Assembly (NCBI RefSeq): GCF_032854445.1 | Contig: NC_088295.1 | Span: 42,889,385 to 42,953,384, forward strand | Origin: Liolophura sinensis | Taxonomy: Eukaryota; Mollusca; Polyplacophora; Chitonida; Chitonidae | Length of the DNA stretch: 64,000 nt | Direction: 5' to 3' | In this document: positions 1 through 26,285 of the stretch, in pieces | Position numbering within the stretch: the stretch's first letter is position 1 | How the letters are laid out: each line of letters begins with the position of its first letter | The notes under the pieces: generated by a model | What the model was told of the DNA's origin: nothing | Seen by the model: the letters and a program-made list of their open reading frames with translations, nothing else | The model's database searches: none | Translations under genes and position numbers: made by a program

Positions 1-3000
1 TCATTCCAGCATATTCTGAAGACATCTTTCTGTTTAGACTGATAATATTATATCACACTTTTTGTAAAGTCCAGAAATTGAACAATGTAGTCTTTGTCTA
101 CAAAATCGAATTGAAAATGTGCATAAAGTGCATTGGAAATTGCTCTTTCATATGCGAAACGGTTGAGGAGATATAATCTAGACAGACATGTTTTACTTTA
201 CAGGTGTACATGCAATACGACGACTTCCCACAACTTGCATACATTTTTTGTTGTATACGAGTTGTGATTGGGAGTTTGACTGCACAGGTAATGAGAATAT
301 TGACGATTTACATTTGAATAGAGCTCACTATTTCTTTGTGCAGAATTGAGTGTCTGCTGTAAGAGACCTGTGTCCTTGTGTTACACACAATCAGGTTTGA
401 GCAGAAGGACTTTCTCCAAAAGCATATGGACACCAGAAGAGTGTCGGGCAGATTTGCTATTTTTGTCACCATTAAGGTCTGATTATTGTTGATGTGGTCC
501 CAAAGTGGTGATCGATACACTGCTGTGTAGTAAATTAGACAAACCCATTTTAACGCTAAAAAGAACATGGCTCTGAAAATTACATCAATACAGATGTGCA
601 AGTTGCTGTGTGGTGGCAGTTGCCCACAATTAAAATCATTTTTCTTTTTTTTGGGCTTGAAAAAAAAAATTTGAATGAAAAATTTCATACTGAAATCTAG
701 TTCCTGCTGTTAATTAAACTGCCGTCACAAGCTGAAAAAGGAATAAGAACTTGCACATCGACTAGAAACTTTTAGTGCCCACTATATGACATGTTCAATT
801 AGTACCTAGTCATAGGTTAAAGCTATGGCAGTTTGAACCGACTGTATGAAACCACTGAATTTTACTACATGTCAAATACATTTACGTGTACCTTTAGATG
901 ACTTTTTTTATTCAAATCCAAACATTGTAATGCGTTTAGGCTTAATTGGGTTGACATGATTCTGTAATCATAAGGAATGAACTACATGTTCTTGGGGGAA
1001 AAAATGAACATAAATGTAGAGAATAAGTGAATTGTACTTTTGAGAAAGTTCTTTATCCTAAAGCACATACATGTATGATTGGACATTAATTACATTGCCT
1101 TGATCGATTAGGTGGACTTGCCAAATTTTACTAGCCAACACTAGTACATGTCAGTGTCATGTCATAAATTGTTAAAGTACATCTATTGGAGGAGCGTGTT
1201 TATGAACACGCAAATAGCTGAAGTATCTCGTACAGTTGACTTGCCATTCTTGGCTTACAGGCAGTTTATGAAGTGGAATTCAGCTAAATATGTGTACATG
1301 ATCTTAGATAAGCCTGTTAGATAATTGTATGTAACATCCTAACAAGGTCATTCATCATGTGAGATACCCATGTAGTTGATTGAGTACCCCAAGGGCTGTT
1401 AGCCCAGGATTCCCATATCCCCCTCCTCCTCATGTAACATGGTTAATATTACATGGGTACATGGATACAAGGCTGGCAGGTACTGAATGGCATGTACATG
1501 TATGTACAGTTGTCGTTAAAACTATCTATTGATACATGAGGTGTATCACCATGTTTACCCAATGACTGAGTGCAGAAAGTTTTTTGCTGACATCCATGTA
1601 AGAAACAGCGTGTTATCAATACAGGAACATGAGACAGAATGGTTAGTTTCATGTACGAGCTAAAAAAAAACAATTCTTATTGCCATAATATCATTTTGAC
1701 TAATACAATTTAGGGATGTGAAGTAAAATATGCTAGGCTTTAAACTTGTGTCTTGAAACCTATTGGTTTGGGGGAAGGCGCAAGTTTTTTTATCTGTCTC
1801 TTTGTGCCATGACTGGTTGGTGTGTCCTGTTAATACAGTGAGGCAGCATCAGAGACATGGATGTTAACACTATGAAACAGTCCTGCTGTTCATGTACACC
1901 ATTGTTGGGAATGGAAAACTTGAGACATGTATGCACCGCGCAGAGCAAATAAACAATGAATATTCTTCTGTTTTGTAAGGAATGATATGTACGGCAGCAC
2001 TTTGTGTGATACACTTGAATATCTTTAGGTGTAAAAACTCCACAGGATGAATTTATTATGATATTTTTATGCCTGAATGTGTTCAGTATTGTATACATGT
2101 ACTTCCTGAACTTAATTGCCTGTAAACTTGTTCATACCTTTTTCTTACATGTACTCCTCTGGTTTTCCATTTAGGTGGTTGTTATGTTAACCCTTGTAAA
2201 GCCTGGTGGTAATAAGACAGATTGAATGTGTGGAAGGAGCTTTAAATAACCCAGGCATGTTTACTTGTGTCTTCCGCAAAGTTGCCGGGTGGTCAGCCTG
2301 TGGATGGGACTGATGCCGAGTACTGGTAACCAGCTGGTAATGTGGCATGGCCTCCATTTATCATCTTCCTCTCCTATATCAGGCTAGGTTTTTTTTTTTT
2401 TTTTTGTGGCTTGCCTCACGCTCCAACACAGATCATTGTGATAGATGAGCAGTTAGACATCTGGCCAATTTTTCTTACCTGACAATAGCCCAGGCATTTG
2501 TGAATAGGTTAAGCCAGTTGTAGAAAGTTTTGCTGTAAATCTAACTGCAGGTAATTGAGAATGGACATATGGAAGAGCCTGTGTTTTACAGCTGCTGTCG
2601 GTTGTAATTTAATAAATAAAAGATATAATTCATTGGGATGAGTCTGGCATTTGGATATAATTGAGGCGCTAACAGAAGGCTTTATGTGTCACGTGCTTTA
2701 GGGGAAGATATACAACATTACCTTAATTCCTATAAAAAGGACTTCTAGGTTGTTCTTGATCCTAATTTTCTGTTACTCACCTTTTGTGTAAAGCTGTATA
2801 TATATTTATATATGTAGAAATAGAACTGCCATGTGCATGTACTATTAATTACATGTAATTATATCTTCAAAAGAGATGTGAAATTGTGATTAGATTTAGA
2901 ACAGTCCAAACTACAAATGTTAATTTAATTTAGTTCCTAAATCTGTGGTCATAGTGTCAGATTATCCCAAAAAATAAATAGTGCCCAAATGAACTAGTAC

Positions 3001-6000
3001 ATGTAGATGTATACTCAACCAGAAGTACAACTGTATGAATAGAATTTATGAACAACGTATCCAAAGTGATGATACATGTGGGATTAAGATCATTTTGTCC
3101 ATTTAATGGTTTTCATTACTCTTTGATGCACAAAAAAGTTAGTCATTTGTTCAAATATCAATGCCAGGATTCCTAGAAGTCCAAATTTATAATTTGGGTT
3201 TTACTATGAAGTTTATGTATATTTTAAACGCCGACTATAACCTGGTGTTAAGTTTAACTCCACTTAAGTGACCGGTAATTTTGTGAAGATGAAAATGTGT
3301 ATCATATATGAGAGAGAGAATTTTGAGTTTTTGTTTGAGATGAGTTTTATTTCATTTGAGGCTTATGCCGTATCATGATTTTATTGTTGCTACACACATA
3401 CACTTTAACAAGTATATTATCCTGATCAGAGATATAAATTGTATAATTAAACCATGTATAAACCATGGTGATGCGTGTTCAGTTGTTGGTTGTCATATTA
3501 TGGGAAAGAAAGGAACTGACAGATGTTATATCAAAAGTAAACATGTGCAAAATACTGTAAATGCCTTTTTATTTGGGTGGTACGAACATTCCTGGATTTT
3601 GAGAGAAACATGTTTCTGCAAAAATAAGTGCCATCAGATATAAAACCCATATGAGTAACTTATTAATGTAGAATGCCTAACAGTTATAAATTAGTTAACA
3701 AGCACTACAGTTCTAATACTTTTTCAAACACGTTAATTAGAAATACCTAATTAGAATGTATTCCAGCTTTCACAAATCCAGCTTAACTGATCATCATCTC
3801 ACTTTCTTTTAAGAAGGCTTAGCTCATTCTAAATATCGTCACAATGCAACGTTGTTGTTATTGTTGATTTCTTGCCGTGGTTAGAGACATACAAATCCAT
3901 AATTTTTACTGGGCGTGTGTTGATGATATGATGAGAGAGGCTGTTTTTTTATCGACTGTACTTGCCTTCCAGTCAGATCACCTTTCCGATGCCCCAGATA
4001 CATTGCTTGGGGGTTTCCGCGCTTCAAACTTAATTTTCAGAATGATGATTTCTGAGAAATTTACTCAAATCTGTCATAGTTTACTCAAAGTTTCACTCAC
4101 ACTGCTTATCTATGAGAATTAGACTGGGATTTATTTGTATCACATTTCATCCTTCATCGTCTCCCGCAGTGAGTGACACCAATATTTGCTAACCCAGCAG
4201 GTAAGGGCTTTGTCTTATAAAGATTAACAGCCTTCAAAAGATTAAAAGCTTAGGAGGATTAACTTCCTTTGTCTGATTAAGTTACTGTATTGTATAGAAT
4301 TTTTGTCACATCTTACAGGTACAAACAAGTTTAAATGATAACATTGTTACTTGAATGCTTAAGCTGTTTAATTACTTGATATTGCTTGGCTATGTTGAAT
4401 GTAAGCACCTTAGGAAGCATCATCTCAGATCACTGATTAGCTTTGACCTACATTACATAGCCTGTAAAACACTTATACTTCAGGAAGAGGGGAGCCAAGA
4501 TCATGTTGTGTTGCGTGAAGTTTAAGGGTGAAACATCAGCCTTGACCTTGTATAGGAACTTCCCTGTATGGATGTGAAAAATGCATATGTCCTTTCAAGT
4601 GCCTCAGCTGAGGTTTTCACATTGCAGCAAAGTATCAGTAAAAGGATACATTTTCTTTCCATTAAGTTTCCTTTCTGTGGCGTTGGTGGCTGTCTCTGAC
4701 AGCTCAGGAAATCATGTAACAATTACTTGATCCCTGGCACTCTCTTGATATTTTGCCTAATATGCAATGTCCCAAAAAGTACATTTCTGGGTCTGAAGTG
4801 GGGGCCTTAAGCTGGGAAGAACATGGTGTTTAATGCCAACTTTAAACTTGGGGAGTTTTGAATGATGTAGGTTTGAAGCAAAAATCTTCCGTTTTGAGCT
4901 TGTTACCAAAAGATTTAAGATCTACATGAATCTGATTCAGTTTGTGACAATGATTAATTGGCCCACAGACATATACAGCCGTCCATCACTAAACTAAATT
5001 AAATCACAAATAGTAAATTCATGGAGTAGATTCAGTAATCGATTTTAACAGCTGTCTGCTCCCTATATAGAACTGATACATATACATATGCCAGCTTTTT
5101 ATTGTTATAAACAGTGCTTTGTACTCTGCCCTGTAGTTTTTTGATACAAAAAATCTGTAAATCTTAAATACGACAATATCACCACGCACATTCTTAGCAG
5201 ACAAGGCTATGTGCTTCTACTAGGTTAGGCAGGTCAAGATGTACATTTAATGAGGCAGCCAGCTTGACTTGATTCTGCCGGACTGACCATCAAGTTGCTG
5301 CAGAAAGATGACTAAGTGATTAGCATTAGGTGTTGAAAGGATGTTTGTTCTCAAATGAAGACAGTGACAGACTTGTGTGATGGCAGCGTGTGTTTGGACA
5401 CTGTAGATGGGGGACCAACGTTGTTTACAGCTTGACCATTTCAGCTTGTCATGGATGCAGCCATTGACAATCAAAGTCAATCACTCAACGCTACGCATAC
5501 ATTTTCGAATGCAATTCAGTTTTATCAAAAAATTTGAGTTTTCGTACCAGAAAAACACAGAATTGATTTTTTTTTTTTACTACAACATTCAGTTTTTAAC
5601 AAAATTTTACCACTGAATACTGGGGTCTAAAATTAAATTGTATGAATCCCTTCAGTGAGATGTGCTAGCTTATTGCAAATCAAAGGTTGTTATGTGGTCC
5701 AATTCTAGACCATGATGACAAAAGAAAAAAAAATTGTCGTGCATTGCCAAAGTGGATGACTTTATTACATACAGGTAATATGTGGATAAATTATTGGAAA
5801 ATTCCCTCTTTTGTTGATGAAAAAAAAATCGTGGAATTTTATAAGTCAATAATGCCAGAGTAGAAGTGACACTTTTATGATATGGACAAAGAGGGTGTAA
5901 AGACTCATACACATTATAAAGCATTTATACAAGCTGAAAGTTCTCCATGACAGAGTGTCTGTTTGCAGTGGGGTAGTGTTTCATTCTGATATTAAGGGTT

Positions 6001-7227
6001 ATGTCTCAATCAAGCCAAGTTACTATACTTCATATTGGTATACAAATTCACCCTATTCATTCAAAGTCATGTATCAGAAGCATTAGATTGTTATTTGCCC
6101 AGCTGCTCAGCTTAGCTTGTCTCTTCCCTGATCACATTATCCACTTACAAATGTCACCTGTATGGACAGGCCATCTCCAGGTAACAATATAAGGGTTTCA
6201 ATTCAATGACCACAACTTGGTTGGCATGGCACACTTTTCAAGCACTTGCTGGGACTTACCAGTCTTAACCCTGATATTTCCTGAAAGAGCGAGTCAAGCA
6301 TGTAACAGTCGATACTGTGGCCGAGGACACAGGGTCGGCCATATCGCCGTATTTACCATGCGCTGTTCTCTTGTATTGACATTTTTCTTGACTCAATCGC
6401 AGACTGTGGGGACTGTCCGGATTGATTGCTGTGTCGCTTTAAGTGGCTAAAAATTATTTGAGTTATAAGCATGCCTTGCAGATTGATTACAGTGACAGGC
6501 AATTAGCCAGAGAAAAGAAAAAAAAAAAAAAAACTTGTAGGATTCGTAGTTACTTTGTTGCCCCAGAATCTGTACAGTGGCATACATGCATGTACAGATT
6601 GCTGGCATGATCTGAGCACATACACGTAGTGTACAGGAAAAGGTACATGTACTGCTTTTAGATATGCTCAAGGTGTTAAAAATGTATTCATGTGCGGGTA
6701 TCCAAATGAAACACTGTATGTTGTATATACTGTATTTGACCTAAAGGAATGTATGTACAAATGCAGAAACCTTTGAAGACCTTAAAATGGCTCATTTCAG
6801 AAATTTATCAAACCTCTTATGTCACTCTGTAAGGTGGATGAATCCATCAGAATCAAGCAAAATGTGAAACTTGATAAATGATAAACTTTAGCTGAAATAC
6901 AGCATGCTCTGTGCTTACAGGTACATACAAGTAAGCAGGTCTTTGATTATAGGAGATTGCAAGAGACCTGTATGGGTTATCGGCATTGATATAGTTGCAC
7001 GTACATTTGTGTACATGCTTAAAAGAAAAGAACACATTTGTACAATCTATACCTTAAATGAAAGAGCTACACTTAAAGTTTAATAAAATATCTAAATTTT
7101 TTGTCAGCAGGGCTTGTTATTTGAGTATTTAATAGTTAAATATCAAAGACTCAGAAGTCTCCTTCACGCCGCCATTTGAACAGATTACATACGTCATCGT
7201 GCTTAGCTTTGCCCAGTAGTTCTTCAG

Positions 7228-7275
7228 GACATGGCATTCCAGACACAGTTTGGTGGACAACAGCCAAACCCTCTA
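7228..7275 (+). other. Possible tiny exon or alternative 5' exon
   Basis: An acceptor-like TTCTTCAG precedes 7228 and a strong donor, CTA|GTAAGT, follows 7275. Between them an ATG at 7231 opens 15 codons, MAFQTQFGGQQPNPL, in phase 0. The next KCNQ1 exon needs an incoming phase of 2, so this cannot splice straight to it. Nearby are a CCAAT-like box (reverse) and a CRE octamer. I do not recognise the peptide; it may be a first exon of another transcript or a chance match. Confidence 0.2.
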
Positions 7276-7373
7276 GTAAGTCCCAAACTCTTTGTTATCA
7301 CGATATACATAGGTATTTAGCTGAGACTGGAAGAGCATGTTAATCATATGGTAAAGTAATACCATAAGCACCT

Positions 7374-7381
7374 TGACGTCA
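7374..7381. promoter_or_regulatory. CRE-like octamer TGACGTCA
   Basis: This is a perfect palindromic cAMP-response element consensus, 93 bp downstream of the possible exon end. A perfect octamer is unusual but not rare by chance in 64 kb. Function is inferred only from the match. Confidence 0.3.
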
Positions 7382-8223
7382 CTATGAATATTCAAGAGGA
7401 GGAAAGGAGGCGGTTGATTGGACAATCCTAGAATTTGGTGGCGCTATCAATGTGCCTCGAATCTGCCAATTTTGTAGAAAACACTGATGTTTAAAACCAT
7501 TTTTCTCTCTTACAAGAACTTTAAAAAAGCTAAAAAAAAAAGAATTCCACACAGTTTGTATAGCTCTTTCATTTAAGGCATAGTTTGTATAAATGTGTTC
7601 TTTTCTTTTAAGCATGCTTGTAAAAAATGCAACCATATATTGAAAAAATAATCTTGTGTGCTATCATAAAATAATTATGTCTTAATTGTCAGATGTTAGA
7701 GCCAATAATGACTTGTTTCACTGATCGCACAGTGAATACCATGTAGAGATAGCATGCTTTACCATTGTTCATCACTTTTATTGTTGGACAATGCTAAAAA
7801 TATCTAAATGCTAATGTTGTCACTTGACAGGTATCTAGCTGTGCTAAGTGATTTTATGTACTTCTGTAATGCCCAGAGCAAAATTTGTGGCTCAGTTCCA
7901 TGGAAACAGATGTAATACACAGTAAAACTGCTTTGTCAGTGCTTAATATCTGTAATCCATTATTTGTGTGAAGAACAAAAGCATCATATTGTATATTTCG
8001 TGATCTACTGGAATACATGTACAACATTTTGCCATTGGTGATCAGAAGATAAAAAACGTCTTAATTTGGCAATAAGCCAGAACAGAACCTGTGAATTTGT
8101 GGTTTTGCATGTAAAGCGTTAACTCAACAATGACAGTCATTAACAAATTCAAATAGGCGTACATGTAAACTTCCAGGGATTGATTTTACATAAAAACTTA
8201 ATATGTGAAATTCATTTCAAATA

Positions 8224-8330
8224 TCCCCGGTTTTGTTACACCATAATGCTGACTGCCGTTGTTTAAGTGAAATATTCTTGATTTCTTGATATTAGTAAAA
8301 TAACAATCAAATAAATAAGTGAATGAATAA
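8224..8330 (+). repeat. Degenerate 3' end of tRNA-derived SINE (family 1)
   Basis: CACCATAATGCTGACTGCCG, then AAGTGAAATATTCTTGA and a CAATCAAATAAATAAG tail, match the end of the fuller copy at 22511-22781. The tRNA-like head is missing. Confidence 0.7.
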
Positions 8331-9126
8331 GTTTGTCCAAATATTAATATCAGTTAGGTTTTAACAGACTTCAACCCACAGAGTGTAGTCAGATTGGTAC
8401 ATGCTAGTTAAAAGAACGTTATTACCAAACACATTTGCGGCCACTGTTCTGAGTCATGCTGGTGTTGGTATGATGCCCATAACTGGCCACCAGAACAAGT
8501 CCAGTCGGAGGAGTTACATACAGCTAGAGGCTGTCTCAAGAACAACACTATTCTTTAAGCATTATTGTACGCTCAACCGCTGTTTCCTCCCAGCCGTTGG
8601 ATGCCTCTGTGACTTGTGTCAACACCCCTGGCTCTATAGCTACTATCACCCAGACACAGAGTGTGACCTGAGTCAAAGAAGTTGTACGCCTGGGTCTGCC
8701 AAAATCACCATCACGTAGTTGTCAAATTCGCAGCAACGCTACCATCTCAGGAAGCACCTTCCATTTAAGCTTCAGCTGACTGTGCAAGTTGCTCCACAAA
8801 ATAAAAGGTTCACTTCTGACATTTTTTTTATTAGTTTGACTTAAAACCATCATTCCTCTATTGTCGTAAAACTGTTATGTTTAAATTTAGAGCTTGAGCT
8901 CACATGGAGAGGTGCTGGTGGGAAATGTGCATTTATTGGTCAATAAGTGTCACATGCCTCACTCTGATTGGGTGATTTATTTCCCAGCCATTCCATTGGC
9001 ATGGACTTGGCACAACAACCTAGACCGTTACATATTAACAATAATTAGAGAGCGGTTGTTTTCGGTGTCATTTTCTCCCCTAATGACTCCATTATTTCAT
9101 AATGGTATGTTGGAATAGAGACAAAA

Positions 9127-9252
9127 TGTAGTTTGCCATGCTCAATCACCAAGATAAGATGGGAGTTGTCCACTGTTGGCCCCTTGTTCTCAACAGTGGA
9201 AAACTCCCATCTGCTGTGAATTATCTTGGTGATTTGAGCATGGCAAACTACA
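9127..9252. repeat. Large imperfect inverted repeat (hairpin)
   Basis: The left arm starts TGTAGTTTGCCATGCTCAAT and the right arm ends in its complement, GCATGGCAAACTACA. Arms of about 55 bp close on a loop of about a dozen bases near 9180-9190 (GCCCCTTGTTCT). The right arm has an extra ~8 bp. The arms are otherwise nearly complementary, so a long RNA hairpin or a small foldback/MITE-like element is possible. Confidence 0.75.
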
Positions 9253-9343
9253 TTGTATTTCTTAATTAGACAATGACCTGGATGATGTTTTGCACCACAT
9301 GTCAGTTGCAGGTTTGGTAATGTCACAAACGGTTTTCACTGCA

Positions 9344-9351
9344 TGACGTCA
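9344..9351. promoter_or_regulatory. Second CRE-like octamer TGACGTCA
   Basis: A perfect CRE palindrome, 367 bp upstream of the S1 exon of the channel gene and inside what is probably intron 1. It is a sequence match only; no promoter context is recognised. Confidence 0.25.
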
Positions 9352-9537
9352 CTAGTCAAAAATAGGTAAACCGCTGGGAATTCAGTAGGCTTTAATTAGG
9401 TTTAATGGAGGAGGTACTTGTATAATTGCCAGTTACATGAACGTGAAGTTAAGTGGTTTGCTTACTCCAGGTTCTCACCTGTAAACCTGACTGCCAATCA
9501 TATAAGAATGTACAAAATAAAATATTATAAAATAATA

Positions 9538-9567
9538 TATTATAATATTATTAATAATATTATAATA
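9538..9567. repeat. Perfect 30-bp AT palindrome
   Basis: The stretch consists only of A and T and equals its own reverse complement over 30 bases (TATTATAATATTATT and its mirror). It lies in an AT-rich tract, so it is probably low-complexity sequence. Confidence 0.8.
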
Positions 9568-9717
9568 AAATTCTTTTGCATGGTGTTAAATACTAATAAA
9601 GTGCAAAAATAAATGATCAAAACTGCTGTATTCTATGGCATTAATTCAAATGGCACATACATGTACGTGTATTATGAATATATGAGTTAATACTAAGTGT
9701 GTCTGTTTTCTTTGCAG

Positions 9718-23213
<13,496 letters not shown>

Positions 23214-23333
23214 CATAGGGGGGACAACTCTGATCAGGTTTCACACACAGATATCCTCAACAAGGCAGCATGAAACTGGTAGGGTTGTTGGTGTAGCAGG
23301 AGTTATGTCCCTCTGGGTGAGATCAGTATTAGC

Positions 23334-23423
23334 CTGACTGGACCCAAGGGACAGACCCCACCCATCCTGATCTTGTCGCTGACTGGACCCAAGGGACAAG
23401 CCCCACCCAGCCTGATCTTGTCG
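23334..23423 (+). repeat. 45-bp tandem duplication in the 3' UTR
   Basis: Two adjacent copies begin CTGACTGGACCCAAGGGACA and end CTGATCTTGTCG, differing at a few bases. The open frame on the opposite strand here (repeat GWGLSLGSSQ) is a by-product. Confidence 0.85.
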
Positions 23424-23883
23424 CCTAGGCACCCACCCTTATACTGTTCTGTACAGACAGCTACAGAAGTCACCTGTCAGCTGTATCGACAAAGGGCATA
23501 CAGGGCGGAATTGATATTCCCAGTGTCTTGAGAAGCTATATGGATGTGTGACTTAAAGCATTGACATTCACATATATTTGGTGTCCAACTACTGTAAATA
23601 GAATAGGAATGACAGTTTGTCCTATATGTTGGCAGAGAGAAGCTGTAATTTAAGCCTCTCAACACAAGCCGCTGGCACTGCACCATATGCCAGTTAATTT
23701 TATATGTTACTAAGATGAACATGATTGTAATATATTAATATCAATGCACTGGTTTTACTGAAATCATATAATATATGTTTACACGTCATGTGATACAAAC
23801 ACAGAACGCCAATTCAGAGTTTAATATTATTATTATTATTACTGAACAAAGCACTTGTAATTCATGTTCACCATTTTACTTAC

Positions 23884-23889
23884 AATAAA
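23884..23889 (+). terminator. Candidate polyadenylation signal AATAAA
   Basis: The first canonical hexamer after the KCNQ1 stop codon, 671 bp downstream. It is in an A-rich run, so it may be chance. Confidence 0.35.
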
Positions 23890-24680
23890 AAAAATATCTG
23901 GATCACTTTATTACAATGCATCATGTACGAGAATCGTGTGGTCGGTCATATTGCATATTTTTCTTATTTCAAGTTTTTTTTCGAAACTTGACCATATATC
24001 AGTCAGTATGAAGCAACTATATTTGATGATATGTAGAAATCATAGATGTATTGCTATTATAGGACAGTTTTATTTATGTCTTTTATGTTCTTGTAGTTAA
24101 TATGGATATGTATGCATGAAATTTTTTTTTCATTCACCTTTTTGATAAGCGACTAATTTAATATTTGATATATTTGTGTATAATATATGGTGTGGAAGGT
24201 ATGTAATATATGATGTGTGATTTGTTGAGTCCTTGATGGGATTTTTGTTAATACATTGACGCAGATGAGGGGTTATAATTATTTATTACACAGTTTTTAT
24301 CTTACCTACCAGTATTTTATGGTTATCTTTTGTTAACTCCACATGGCATTTATGCACTCAACTTATTTTTCATGCATGAACTTTGTTTTCTCCTCTACCA
24401 TGACTACAAATTAAATGTACACAACTCCAATATCCGCTCAAAGGTCTTATCTAAGGTAGTTTAATAGTTTCATTTAGTTTTACTGAAATAACTTTACATT
24501 AAATGTGACACAGACCACATTATATTAATTAAATGTGAGTTAAATGTGTTAAAAAAAAGAAACCTTTTGTAAACTCTGAAATTGAATTGTAATATATCAA
24601 AATAATATTAGTTCCCATGTAATGGTGCTTCTAAATTCCACTTAATTCTGTATTAGTTTAGAAGCAAACTATTCCATGTG

Positions 24681-24686
24681 AATAAA
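24681..24686 (+). terminator. Candidate polyadenylation signal AATAAA
   Basis: Canonical hexamer in GTGAATAAACATTTATTATT, 1.47 kb after the stop codon. It is an alternative site for the channel transcript. Confidence 0.35.
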
Positions 24687-26190
24687 CATTTATTATTAAT
24701 TTTTACATCTAAGATTCTAAATTTTAAAGTAACATACACATTCATTCAGGGCTTGGCATGGTTTGGATATAAACCAAGGGAGATAATCAACACACAGAAG
24801 ACAATTTCCCAACACCGAGATTCCTCAAAATACACATAACTTGGATGCACACAGTGTCTGTACAAGATTGCTCTCCTTGAGAATCTTATTATTATTTTAT
24901 TACTATATTTATGAGTTTTCATTGTCATAGTATTGTTTATTTACATCAGTTGATTTACTTGGGCTTGCCTTTTATTACAAATCACAGTATACGATATACA
25001 GTATATGCTTTTGTCTCGCATATGTTATACTTAGCAGATAGGGTACATTTGTATCCAGAAAATGCAATTTCAGGTAATCAGATAAAGAATCTCTCACAAA
25101 GTTTCCCATATTTGTGCTTCTGTTAGCTTTGCTACCTGTTCATGGGCTAACACCTCCCCCTCCCCCCCCCCCCCCCCCCACACACACAGAGTTAATCTAT
25201 ATGAATTAAATTAACTTCTTGGCAGTGCTTTTTTGCATTGTGACATTTCCTATTAAGAAATAACAATTTGAAGAGTTCATCAAAAGAACAGTTTGGTTTT
25301 GATCTGTCTTTATCCTACTAGGAAATAGTTAAGATTTTTCCATGAAAATGTGAGGTTTTTTTTTCATTTTTTTGTTTTCAGTGGTTGTTATGGATAGGCA
25401 TTGCTGACAGCAACTATTGCTCACAGAAAGCTAAGACTGGAGGTTGTTTACACAAAGTGACAGTAGGCTATGTTCATTGTAACTAGCACAGTGACACATG
25501 TTAAATACATACATTTCTATCAACTTAGACACTTTGGTGCAGGTCTTGCATATTTGTGACTATCCCAAACTATTATTTCAGAAAAAACTAAATTAGCCCA
25601 GTTTATTGTCACCTATTTAGCATTGCAATGCTTTTTCATTGTCATCTGTGCAGTCTGTAGAAGACCAACTGTTAAGGTATTCAGCTTTTTAAAATCAGTT
25701 ATAAACTTGGCAAAATTTACTGATATTTTCCCTTTTAGTTCTAACATTTCTGGAAGGATTGTGTCATATTTTTATGGATGTATTTCATGACAGTCAGTTT
25801 TTACGCAAAGAATTTTTTAAAAAATAACAATTTTTGGTGCACATTCAGCATTTAACGAGCTGGCTACTTTTCGTCATGGTGCATTCACTATTGCCTTGCG
25901 TACCACTGTATTTTACATGTGGAGACCGTAGCATAGAAAACTTCTTTCTGTCAAGCTTTCATGAATGTGCTTTCTCTCTATGTAGGGAATAGTCTATATC
26001 AGAACTCTTGGAAGTGTGCAGCTGTCATTTGCTTCAGTGATAGCCTTTCTGACTGATAGAAACAATGTGATATGAGTTTGGTCCAGTTAGAATGCAGAAT
26101 AGATTTTTTATTTTGATGGAAGGGTAGGGAAGAAAAACAGTTCTTCAGTGTGGGAATTCAGTTCACTGATAATTTGAAATGATACACTTC

Positions 26191-26285
26191 AACTTGAGGA
26201 TGGTCGTGGGTTTCCCCTGGGCTATGCCCAGTTTCCTCTCACCATAATGCTGGCCGCCATTGTATAAATAAATGATACTCTTTAA
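26191..26285 (+). repeat. SINE family 1 fragment
   Basis: GGATGGTCGTGGGTTTCCCC, the CCATAATGCTGGCCGCCATT core and a short AAAT tail. The head is missing. Confidence 0.8.

Larger units (their letters stand above)
1..9717. other. Gene-poor stretch upstream of the first visible KCNQ1 exon
   Basis: I see no convincing coding exon here apart from one weak candidate at 7228-7275. The first channel exon found (9718) starts with the last base of a split codon, so at least one upstream exon (N-terminus and start of S1) must exist. I could not find it here, so intron 1 probably covers most or all of this stretch. It is AT-rich, with T and A runs (for example 2388-2405), a degenerate SINE end, a hairpin and a palindrome, listed separately. 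Confidence 0.6.
23214..24700 (+). other. Probable 3' untranslated region of KCNQ1
   Basis: There is no further open frame after the TAG. Candidate AATAAA signals lie at 23884-23889 and 24681-24686; the true end cannot be fixed. The stretch holds a 45-bp x2 repeat and AT-rich sequence. Confidence 0.5.

Noticed and set aside
8401-8718. 105-codon open frame as the missing first KCNQ1 exon
   Set aside because: It has no similarity to the KCNQ N-terminus or S1 (no PTGWKCF-like motif) and no suitable donor phase.
9344-9351. Promoter of KCNQ1 at the second CRE octamer
   Set aside because: It lies within what must be an intron, since the next exon begins in mid-codon. An isolated octamer is not enough to call a promoter.
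23241-23432. Short repeat protein with GWGLSLGSSQ on the reverse strand
   Set aside because: It is a by-product of the 45-bp duplication in the KCNQ1 3' UTR.
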